A stretch of DNA of 64,000 nt from positions 48,348,981-48,412,980 of the forward strand of contig OX381720.1 of assembly GCA_947462335.1 (NCBI GenBank). The letters run 5' to 3'. Both the position numbers and the translations under genes were made by a program. The notes under the pieces were generated by a model, which had not been told where the DNA came from, did no database searches, and saw only the letters and a list, made by a program, of their open reading frames with translations. This DNA comes from Harmothoe impar. Taxonomy: Eukaryota > Annelida > Polychaeta > Phyllodocida > Polynoidae. Positions 25,069 to 35,800 of this stretch are shown one piece after another. The stretch's first letter is position 1. Every line of letters starts with the position of its first letter.

Positions 25069-28000
25069 TATAGTCATGACGCGGGTTCAGGGTCGCCTCA
25101 AGGTTTGGCTGACATGTGAGTGGCAGGATGTAGGTGAGAGGCTGTGGCTGCAGGAGGACTCTGAAGACCTCTAACGTGAGGGTCGTTAATATACTTTATA
25201 CGCTATATGCAGTCAGCTCGATAGCCCCCAGGGCTGCTACCGCCTCACTGCTCTTCTCATTCACAATATGACAGTCTCCCCAAGGAAAAACTCCAGGAGA
25301 TTGAAATCCTGCCAAACCGACCAGAAAAGGTGGTTGGATTTTGTGGGTGGGATTTTCACATAATTTGAATGTTCTGTCTTTAAAGCTATGGAAATAGAAT
25401 ATATATATTATATGTCCAGCTGTCATCTGTTTTTAATTCTTCCGTTTTCCTGTTTTCCACCTTGCCTTGTGTTGTATCTTAATCATTGTTCTGATCTCTC
25501 CAAAGGCTAAAGCACTGAACAAGCAGAAAACACTGTATCGTAAAGTAAAGAACCTTTAGCAATATACAATTTATCACCTAAAATAATGGCTTTACTTGAA
25601 ATATGTGCCTCCTAATGCTATTTCTGTTAGTAGTACCAGAATGGAGAGTATAAGGGGGTTCAAGCCATTTGGCAAGAAGCCATGATTCGGCCAAGATAGA
25701 CTAAGCTAACTCTTTTCTTCACAAGGCAATGGTGCATATTCTGACACTGTCTAAGGACCTGCTAACATGTCTATTGTCTATATGAACCCCTCATTCCTAG
25801 TATCCTATATACTACTCTTCCCTTTTTGAATCCCCAGCTATAGTATTTTAGGATGTGAGCTAAAGTCAGCTAGTTAACTACCCCCTGCCCTCTACTTACT
25901 GCAAGCATGGCCCTGGTGGTTTCATTTTCTCACTTCCCCCACTAATACCCCTCCACCCATAAATAATTGCCGGGCCATAAACAGGGATTGGGAGGGTGGC
26001 ATGCAGGGCACAAGTAGCAGGGACTCTATCACAGGCCAGTGCAGCCTGGAGAAAGTAAAACGAGTCAGATACATGCACTCTGCCCCACCTGGCCTCAATA
26101 GCCTGCGTTCTCCATCTATCCTGCCTTTGTAACTATCTGAGTGGTAGTCTTTAAGTCCTCCAACGTGACATAAAAAAAAGAGTTATCACCTTGATTAATG
26201 ACAGTCTTTGTGTGCATACCATAGATTGTACTTGTACCACACTGTTATAAATGGCCAGGATATTAATAAAAGCTATATTTGCTGCTGAAGCCTGAAAGTG
26301 ACAGCATCATTTCAAAAGGGCATGAATTGAATTTCTCGAACAGTCAGCTTGTTATTATGAGCCGAGTGCTATGGCTAGGGACCATATTCCAAATAAGCTG
26401 GCTGAACCTTTTAAGTAGTTCACATACCAATCTTACTCATGATTGAATGAAATAAAAATTGTACACTAGGCTTTACATCATGGGTAATATGTGGGCCTGT
26501 GTTGGCTGCTGATAAAACAGGTCGTGTCTTGGAGAGCCGGAAGTGTAAGCCTCGGCTAGCATGCCATTGGCTCATGGGAAGCAGGCCATGGATCATGTGA
26601 TCGATTAGAATTCTCTGGCCAAAGAGGCAGTAATTGATGGGTTAGATGCTGAAGAAAGCAGATCTGACCAATATGGGTCAAGTTAGTATGAGAGGGGATA
26701 GTAGTAAGGACACAGAACAGTTTCAGTTTCTATTACCTTAATTTAGAATATATGGACACTTATTATGAAATGAAAAAGCTAAAAGACGGTCTCAACATGT
26801 TGATCAGCTGATATCAATTGCAAATTGACGCTTTAAGGGGTTATATTTAGTGAAAGTTATCATAATATAAGAAGACATTTAATGCATAGGAGTTTATCTG
26901 ATTATTTGGTAATTAAAATCTGATATGAACATAACTATCTTAATATTAGTCAATGTTTGCTTGTATATGCTTCAGAGTTTGTTACCCTGTCAATCTACAT
27001 GTAGGCACTCAAGTATGAAATGGAAAACATCGGCTCAACAGGCTGATCAGTTGGCGTCAAGTTGACACTTTAAGGGGATGGTGAAAATGATGTGTGATGA
27101 AAGTAAATGAATTGGAGCTTATCTGAAAAGTCCTGAGATGAAATCTGAAATGGCTTTTATTAGAATGATGTGAGTTGATATTTGTTTGAAAGTCCTCAAA
27201 ATTTAATATTCCACAGTTAGGTATACCTTATCGGAACTTATCTTAGCACACCTGCAGTCAAATCTTTCAACTCAAATCAAAATGGGCTAATGCAATACCT
27301 TCACTTATTTGTGGTCAAGAAATGTAGGGAAAAAAAGGTCTAAATACCCTTTTCTATCCTGCACTAAAACACATCATGTGGTTATTTGAGATCATGCTAA
27401 AACAGGTCAATGTGGTAGATAAGTTACAGTGGTAGAAGGGAAAAGCAGCAGAATATCTATAATCAGGACAAAAAGGCTATTATGTCAAATTGCAGGATCC
27501 CTTCAATACTTTGCTTCTGGGGAAGAGCAGTCCCAAGGGAATCAGTGAGTTAATGATTGAGCAATTTATGTTGCTAGGTTACCATGCTAGCCAGCATCCC
27601 ATCATATTTTATTTCAATATCTGAGAGACCTATTATCCTAATATGGGCAATCCCTTAGGAGAACAATGCAGGCAGCACAGCTGAGGTTATAGCCTGTATG
27701 AAGAGTGTGTAGGAGGGATGGGGAGCATGTAGTAGGAGGGACCTTGGGGATATCCTTGCCCATCAGTGTACACTAAGACCCCCCTCCCCCAACTCCACCC
27801 TACGTAATGGGCAGAGAGTACACTCCCAGACCCGATCCATCACTATTACACTCCTACATGTCTATAGACACTGCTGGGGGATTTGTCAGTAGTCTGATTG
27901 GGGCAAATATAATTACATGAATACCAGCCACTGCAGTCTAGTATTTTTTTCTGCCAAGATAGCAAATTTCCCAAAGAGAAAGCAATCTGGTATCGAATTG

Positions 28001-28572
28001 ATTTCGTCACCTTGCTTTTTGAAGCTATCATTGTGTTTCCACAGCAAATTAAACTTAATCAGTTTTCAGTATAACTATTCTGCTGAAACCAATTTGAAAA
28101 CGATATAAAGGACATAAGAAACACATAAAGTGACTATTACCTATGTGAATCAAATTGCTATCGCTAAATTCTGGTAAAATGAAAAGATGACTTTGTTATA
28201 GACATGATCTTCATGCATGTTGGGTAAGAGGGACCATTGGTTATCCTAAACATGTTAAAGAGAATGGTTGTGATTATTATCAGTAATCTATGAAATCAAG
28301 CCGTCTCAAAAAAATAATGAAGTGTAAATTGTGGCCCCTATATATAGATATGGACCTCATCAGTCATACAGGCATCATTTATCTCGCAGATGACTACTGC
28401 TGCCATGTAACATTTACATCATTCATCTTGGAATTATAATTCAACATCTACAAGATTATCCTCTTATCTGTATAAGACTATAATAATATAATATCCTAGT
28501 GATATTGGGTATATGGGGTAGAAGGGGCAGGGGTAGAGCTAGGTGAGGGGGTATATCTCTGGGCACTGTTTA

Positions 28573-28662
28573 CATGTTCCAGCTGGCAGTTTGATGCCTG
28601 GTGGAGTGGGGAGCTTTACAATGGGGGCAAACATGGTGATATCACATTGCCTGATGTACATG
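28573..28662 (+). ncRNA. Candidate hairpin RNA, family B copy 4 (miR-23-like seed)
   Basis: GGCAGTTTGATG (28585-28596) pairs with TATCACATTGCC (28640-28651) at 11 of 12 positions. The stem continues outward with short pairs to CATG (28573) and CATG (28659), giving a precursor of about 90 bases. The 3' arm ATCACATTGCC equals the first 11 bases of vertebrate miR-23, which also lies on the 3' arm. The rest of that arm (TGATGTACATGG) does not match miR-23, so this may be only a shared seed. Confidence 0.48.
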
Positions 28663-30406
28663 GACATTGCAGCAGGTGCAGATATCAGGGTGGACCCTGT
28701 GCTTGTTTACCCACCTCCATCTGGTCTGTGGGGGGAGCGATGCTGGTTCAATCTGTCAGCACCAATTCCCCCTCCCACATTAAAGTTTGTGTTCAATGAA
28801 ACGTACACAATGACATGGGGTATGTACACTGATAGTTATCGTTATGCTCCAGGCTTAGTCTGTAGTGGCAAATTAGTCAGAGGGATATTGGTCTGAATGA
28901 TGAACCGATGTACGATATTCAAAAAGAGTTAATACTCATAGAGATGGAAAGACTAAGGTGGATTGGTTACTACTGACTAACCTGATAACATTCACTAGCA
29001 GTGGAACCGTGGTTAGAATATCAGTGTATGGAGCAGAATATGAGAGGGGATGTGTAAAGGTTAACAATATGTAGAAAGGGCAGGACAGGAATTAGCTATT
29101 GATAGTATTAGAGTCTACTCTGTTTTACTGGTAACCTGAAATACATAGGCCAAAGCTGAGGTTTTACTGGTAATATGTTCTCCTGAAACGAGGTTTAAGC
29201 TGTGCTGATGGTGGTTGTTTACCATTATTGTTTGAATGGTGCTTAAATGTTAACTCAAGGCCTGGCTGATGTGTGTGAGGTAGGAGGAGTGACACTATGT
29301 CAGCTTCTTGGACTTGGCCAAGGAAAACATTCAGGATATTGTCAAGTCTTGCCAGACCAACCAAAAAAGGGACTCAACAGAGTAAATTGACAGTTGATTG
29401 GATATTGCGGTTGGGATTTTCATGAAATTGGAAAAGTCTTCCAGTAAGGCTGTGGAGAAAATGTACAATTGTCAAACGTTTTTTTATCCTTCATCTTCAT
29501 TTTTCGTTCTCATCCATGCATTTCTGATTTCAAATAATGATGGAATTAAATCCACAGCCCTCATTTCTATCCAATAATGAAGAATTCAACAGTAATTTAT
29601 TCATTCTGTAAGGCCCTTATCGGAATCATAAACCAGAGATACCACTGTTGCTAGTAGTTTGAGCAGGGAACCAATCCAATTAAAGATAGCATCTGATAGG
29701 AAATAGCAGCAACCCCCTTAGATTGCGATCCAGCTTGTATAATCAGTGATCACGTGAGCTCCAATGATATTCTCCTCCAGACCTAACACCAGATAATATT
29801 AGAAATATGGTAATGTAATATCGCGACGAGTAATAGCTGGCGTCCACTATAAGCATAGCCACTAAAGCTGGTGTGATTTACTGATGAATCAAAGAGTAAA
29901 GCCTGGACACTGACACTGAATATTTCACCCGATGACACCTGGTAATGTTTGATATCACACCGTGACCTGTTAAAATTTTAATGCATTTCAGTTGACTCCC
30001 TCCAATGCTGCCCCAAGCACTGTCAAGGTCGTTTTGTGACAATTCCTTTTGCATGTTAAATTGAGTTAATCTGCAATCACCTCTAGCCTAGGGGATCGAG
30101 CCAAAACATGGATTGCCCTCATTTTGCAACATGCCTGAATTGTCTTGTGTAATTGAAATTGAATAAATCTTTACACCTTAGGCATTCAAGTACAGATGCA
30201 CCTTTTGAGAGCCCTGTAGCCAGCATTTCCATTAATTTAAGTGCTATAACTGTATGATACAGGTGACACCCGTTTCTCTCACACACACACTTATGGTGAC
30301 ACCATACTTGAATACCTGCTCACCTCGATGGACTATGGGTTTTATTATGGAGCCAATCTGAACAGAAAATGATGTTAGTCACCTTGAGTGAGGTTTCTTG
30401 TTATTT

Positions 30407-30469
30407 GCAGCTAATTCCCCAGAGTCCCCCAAGTGGAGACGTATTACAGCTTCCGACAGAATTAGCTGC
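30407..30469 (+). other. Inverted repeat GCAGCTAATTC / GAATTAGCTGC in family B
   Basis: Eleven bases pair perfectly across a 41-base interval. The same place in other units keeps a shorter version: GCTAATTC/GAATTAGC near 15889 and, with a T for the C, near 21985, and GCTAAT/ATTAGC near 11058. It could be a fourth hairpin type or a pair of protein-binding sites. Function unknown. Confidence 0.35.
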
Positions 30470-32152
30470 AGAGATATTGAGTTGGGGCTAGATTAGGCTC
30501 ATGATATTGTCACCATCAATTTCTACCTCACACCGAAAGCACCCCACTCCACTCCATTCCGACTGCATATCATCAGGATGTGCTGGTATTAAGGATTCAT
30601 GGAAATCATTGCCTATATGGGTCTTTATTTATGAGGCTGTCATGGATATGTTTCAGATATTGGATTCTTAAACGCAACGCTGTATTTATATTTAAAGCCA
30701 TAAAAACACCTCAAATTACAACAGCTAGGTATGTTTAGATTTCAACAATGAATATTGTGATGGAGAAGGTCTTGTCTTGCATCTGAATAACCTCACTAGA
30801 AAGCTCTCAGCGAGTTGATCAGGATCCCTTGGATAAATCTGCACTTCTATATTTTGTTAGTGGTACCACACTAGAGATGGGGGAGGCAATAAGAGAGAGT
30901 TCAAGTCATTTGCTATGGAGACATGTGAGTGGGGTGGTAAAGGTGACTTGACCCCTCTCACTCACCGGCTAATGGTGGTCATTCATTGTAGGGCCCAGCC
31001 AACATGTCCAGCCATCTATTCCAACCCCTCATTCCCTGCCTCCTATCAACCAGTCCCCACCCCTTCCTAAATCTTGACTGCTATGGGTTCTCAATGTAGC
31101 AGTCCGATACCAACGACCACTTTTCTTTAAGGCACCACCAAAACGACGGCCAGTATTTGGGGGCGTCAGCTAAAGTCCACTACCTAACTATCCCACTGCC
31201 CCCTACATCCCCCATGGCCCTCGTGGTTACATTCCCACACCCCAACTCCCCCTCCCCCCGTAAATAATGGTCAGGCAGTAAACAGGGATTGGGAGGCTGG
31301 CATGCAGGGCAAGAGAAGCCGGGACTCCATCAGAGCTTGGTCCGCCCTGGAGAAAGTAAAATGAGCCAGGCACAGTCACCCCCCTTCCCTCTCCATCCAG
31401 CTGGCCAGCCTGAGTATCACCATAATAGTCATGACGCCCTCGAGGTTTCCATAAAAAGTAAGCTATCTCTATGATTTATGGTTATGTTTTTTTTGTGTGC
31501 ATACCATAGATGGTATTTCCACGGGCATGGTGTACAGGTCAGGATGTTTATGCGGGCTACTTCTGCTTATGTCACGCAGAATTGACAGTATAATTATAAC
31601 ATAAAGATGAATACTGGGACATGATACAGGCTTTACAGTTTGGATATTTAGCAGGTCTTTACTGTGAGCTGTATCTTAAATCTTTAAAAAAAAACGGGAA
31701 AAAAACCGTTCACCCAATCTAGATGAGCAATCTTGTTGGTATGCTGATTTTGTTTATATGATACATGAATGAATATGGTTATGCAATGAGAATAAATGGG
31801 GTAAAGCTGGGTAAGATGTGGCCTTATGTTGGCTTCTGATAAAACAGTCAGTGTCTTCTTGGAGAGCTGGAAGTGTAAGCTTCACACAACATTGATGGAA
31901 GGGAAGAGGGCCATGGATCACATGATCGATTAGAACTCTCCACCCAAAGAGGCAGTAATTGATGGGTCAGTTAGATACTGAAACATGTGGATCCGGTTTG
32001 GGTTGTGTTACCATAAGAGGGGATTATAGTGAGGACACAGTCCTCTAGAATTCAGCTCCAGACAAAACGGTTCCTGTTTCAATTACACTATTAATCCTGA
32101 GAGCAACCATGTATGAAATCGAAAACACAGGGGGAGGAGCACCACAGGCTGA

Positions 32153-32158
32153 TATGTG
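32153..32158 (+). repeat. Target site duplication, left
   Basis: TATGTG directly before the element, repeated at 41686-41691. Confidence 0.9.
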
Positions 32159-32616
32159 AGTAGTATAGTATGTATCGGAACGGGACTATAGTTAAGTACT
32201 GTTTATTACTCAATCGACATGCAGCCAATCAGAGGCCTCCATTTGGTCACGTGACCGGAAGTGACCTACTTAGGGGATTAGTGGTGACGTCACGTGACCT
32301 AGTTAGCCAATCAGAGGCCTCCATTTGGTCACGTGACCGGAAGTGACCTACTTAGGGGATTAGCGGTGCATTCTGGGTAACCCTGCAGCCAATCAGAGGC
32401 CTCCATTGGGTGACCGGAAGTGACCTACTTAGGGGATGGTGCATTCTGGGTAACCTACTGACCTACTTAGGGGACCGGAAGTGACGTCATATGACCTAAT
32501 TTAGGATCACGTGATCGGAAGTGACCTGATGAGTCACGTGACCGGAAGTGACGTCACACGACTTAATGGCTAACCGGAAGCGACCTGATTGATCACGTGA
32601 CCGGAAGAAGAAGAAG
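32159..32616 (+). repeat. Left terminal inverted repeat with clustered TF-type motifs
   Basis: The outer 350 bases or so match the right repeat almost perfectly; the inner 110 bases are the same words rearranged. It contains about eight CCGGAAGTGAC-type words (ETS-like) and several CACGTGAC (E-box), TGACGTCA (CRE) and AGCCAATCAGAGG (CCAAT-box) words. GGTCACGTGACC is a perfect palindrome. ACCTACTTAGGGGA and GCATTCTGGGTAA also recur. The repeat lies beyond the 3' end of the polymerase gene, so it may serve in integration, replication start or outward transcription. Confidence 0.9.
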
Positions 32617-32663
32617 TTTTTTTTTGTTTAGGATCCCGTGACTGGAAGCGACGTCGTCACATG

Positions 32664-32691
32664 AGTGACGCTTTAAGAGACTGCGCGACTT
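32664..32691 (+). repeat. Inner inverted-repeat arm, left
   Basis: GTGACGCTTTAAGAGACTGC followed by GCGACTTA matches, inverted and with four differences, 40683-40710. It shows the symmetry of the element ends reaches further in than the terminal repeats. Confidence 0.6.
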
Positions 32692-32812
32692 ACTAGTAAA
32701 AGAAGCCGTATGATAATAAAAACACAACAATATTTTCTTTTAATTTTTTTTTTATTTATTTTTTTTCAATCTTGATAAACACTCTATTTTTGAAAAGATG
32801 CACACGCTTATT

Positions 32813-32818
32813 TTTTAT
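32813..32818 (-). terminator. Poly(A) signal candidate of the polymerase gene
   Basis: AATAAA on the minus strand, 13 bases past the stop codon; another candidate lies near 32750. Confidence 0.5.
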
Positions 32819-32830
32819 TATTTTTTTTTT

Positions 32831-35800
32831 TCATATCTCTAAAGGACTCGTTGTCACACCGTCAGAATGCACGCGACGCTTATAATACAAGTAGCGCACG
32901 CCGTCTTTCTCTATGGTGTAGGTGACCATTTTGTTTCGCACCACTTTGAAATTTCTATTTACAGCAATGAGAGTTTTTCGTTGGCGAAGAACATCCAAGA
33001 AGGCGTCTGGTTCCTGGGGGTTTTGTTTCTTCTGTACGCCTTTTGCACTCCATTTTTTGGATTTTCTTTCACCGGTGTCGCTGACTCGATCGTAGCAAAT
33101 GTAAGTCTTAGGGTTGAGACTTAGGATCCCGTCACCTTCCCACTCCGCTTTCATGAGCCCCGAAGTTCTCAGATCGTGAAGGTACCGTCTCTCACAACAT
33201 CCGCCGGGCGGCGCACACCATTCTCGCACTCTTTCCGTTTTTGTCTTCACGAAAAGCTCTAAGTGCTCGTCGCACACCGCTGTCGGAAGCCACTTTCGTT
33301 TCTCTCTGAAGTACGTCTCTCTCAGGCGAGGTTTCACTAGGTCATCCAACGTGGCACCGCTGAGAGCCATGTAAAGACTGTCGGTGTCCATTTGACAAAG
33401 GGCATAATCGCGCCGATCGACGAATCTATCCAAGAAGTCGTATGTGAACTCTAACATTTTCAACTTCGCGTACTGGTATACCATGAACCCTATCTGAATA
33501 GGGAGGTTGTTCTTGACCGTTTTCGGTTGTAGTTCGACTTCAAACAGATCGGAAGTCAACTCGGACGCCTTTTTGAAGCGCCACGAATTGGCCAATAGTT
33601 CGAACTTCCGACTGTCAGTGTATCTCACCGCCGTGTGTTTTTCTTTGTTGCAGATTGTTTTACCGTACGTTGCGTTTCCCATTAACTTGTAACAGTCTGA
33701 CAGAATTTTCTCGTTCTCGTTCACGTCGCCACGTCTTCGCGCCGCCGTCACTTCGTCCGCGAAACTGGCAAAGGCGCGTTTAGGTAGGTATTCTACCACT
33801 AGCTGCACTTTGGTGACTATCAAACCGTGCTCTAAATACCACTTGAGAAGCGGCGTTCCCAAGAGAATATTTTTTCCGTGGTAACTCCCTATCAGACATC
33901 TCTGAGGCGTGCTCAACAGCTTTTCTTCCTGCGCAAAGTCTGACATGTGAGGGCCTATGTCCGATTTTGAAACGGTCGCGTTCTTGAAAACGGGGGTCAT
34001 TTCTTCGAAGTACTCTCGTAGGTGAGGCGGCGTAGTGATGTCCACTTGAACTAAACCGAACATTTTCTCCTCTTTCACAGCGGAAAGGATGTCGCTCTCG
34101 CTCATCGCGTTTCGAGACACTTTCAAAGCGTCAACCTTCCAGCGTTGTTGGGAGGCCTTGACCCGCTCATCTCGACGCTTCATCTCTCGCCATTCGCACT
34201 CCCACACGACGACCAGCTTGTAACCTAACGCTTTCAAGTAAGCGCTTACTCTGGTCGTTCTGTCGCGTCTCTCCTCTCTCAGTGAAGCGCACTGATATCG
34301 GTGCGACGGTATGCACTCGTGAGCGTGGAACCAACACCCGTGAAACTGGAAAACCGTATTAGAGGCCGCGTGAAATCCGTCCACGCGAATTCTCCGACAG
34401 CCTACCGCCATCTCGCCGCCGTTCAGAGCGTGGCGCAGTTTCACGTCGCGGTCGTGCTCTACGAAGCGTAACCACTCCAAAGCGCTGTGAGAGTTTCTTT
34501 GCCTGATTTCGGGCTTGAACTCGGTCTCGGGCCGTCTCACCGCGTAATAGCCCGTGCAGTGCGCTTCGCTCATGCAGCGCAAGTACAGAGAGTTAGCGTC
34601 TAGTCCTAGGATGTGTTGGCACGGTCTCGCTTCTTCGCCGTACTTGTGCTCCCTTATCCGCGTGGTGCCCTTCTCGTGAAATCTATGGAAGATGATGGAA
34701 GGACCGCCGACTAGATTCTCTTTGATCAGAGCGTGGAGGACGGCGTCGAACTGGGGAAACGTTGTGAACGCGTCTTCTAGGTTTTGGAAGAGGAAGCGTA
34801 AAGTCAAACCGGCGAGAGAAACTCCGTCTTTCAACATGTCGATGCCGCGATCTTGGAAAAATTTAGCGTGATTTTTCAGAGCTTCTATGAAAGGTTTCAC
34901 GTCTTTGTTGTTGTAGTGGATCAAGTAGTCTTCCATAGTTTGCATCTTCTCGTCGGACCAAACTTTCTGACATGCGGCGTAGTCGGATTCGGACATTTTG
35001 ACGCCCGTCAGCTCGCTGTCGAAAGCCGATCTCGGCGGCAGCGTTCTGTTTGCCAGTTTCCTGGTAGACGTCATCCATTCGTAAGGAAAGTGACCTTTCT
35101 CTTCGTTCCTGGTGAAAGCTCGCAAATAGGTCGCGTAGTTGTAACCGGGTGCCAAATAGTTGACTACGTCCAAGAAAACCGTGTGCTGTGTGTAAACCGC
35201 CAAGTATTGATTGCTTCTCTTTATGACGCTGAATTCTTGGTTTCTTCGGTCTCCGGAGGCGAAGAACGAGTGAAGGCGTATTTTGATCAGGTTCAAGTCG
35301 TAACGCCCCGAGTTGAAGCCCACCACTGGAGCTTGACGGATGTATCTCAGAAGACGCTTCTTCAGTTGAACTAACGGGTGTCTGGTCTGAGCCGCAGCGA
35401 AGCCGCCTGGAGAAGGGGTGGTGAACGTCGCCTCCTCCAGCAGGAGAGCTTCACCTATCGCCGCATCTAACTTCGCTAACGTCGGTCGGTAAAGTTCTAG
35501 CACAGCTTCCCCGATCGCTTTGGCGTTCTCGTTTATGTGATTTAAAACTCGGTCCAACAAGGGGTCGGAATCTGCGTCGGACGCTCTGACGAAGCAGACG
35601 GGCCCCTCCCACCCCGGAAAGTCGGATGCGACGCTAGCCGACAAAGGGACGTGATCCCACAGCAGGGACACGTGCTCCGTCGACGGTTCTTTGCACGGTC
35701 TGAAGAAAGCCTCGAAATCGAAGGCGATCTTGTAAGGGTAGATTCCGGAATGTCCGTCGGGGGGAAAAATGGAGAAGTCTGCTAGCGCTTCGAAAATCGT

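Larger units (their letters stand above)
21127..26868. repeat. Recent tandem duplication, right copy (family B)
   Basis: Partner of 15041-20888, separated from it by about 240 bases. This copy carries an extra complete foldback MITE at 23484-23784 and keeps the 76 bases missing from the left copy. It ends at the same landmark GTGAAAGTTATCATAATAT. Unequal crossing-over is the simplest explanation. No gene seen. Confidence 0.85.
26869..32152. repeat. Family B unit 4, left part, ending at the Polinton-like insertion
   Basis: Landmarks seen elsewhere in the array recur here in diverged form: the hairpin at 28573, CATTCAGGATATTGTCAAG (29328), GGAGCCAATCTGAACAG (30348), GGAGAAAGTAAAATGAGCCA (31351) and CAAAGAGGCAGTAATTGATG (31945). 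The unit is cut by the element at 32159 and resumes at 41692. The frames here (for example 28543-28896) are not shared with other units and I do not call them genes. Confidence 0.62.

Noticed and set aside
28573..28662. Orthologue of vertebrate miR-23
   Set aside because: Only the first 11 bases of the 3' arm match; the remainder and the 5' arm do not, and other units have different seeds. Kept as a seed similarity only.
34853..35374. 173-codon frame on the + strand
   Set aside because: Lies wholly antisense to the polymerase gene and has no recognisable motif; a shadow frame.
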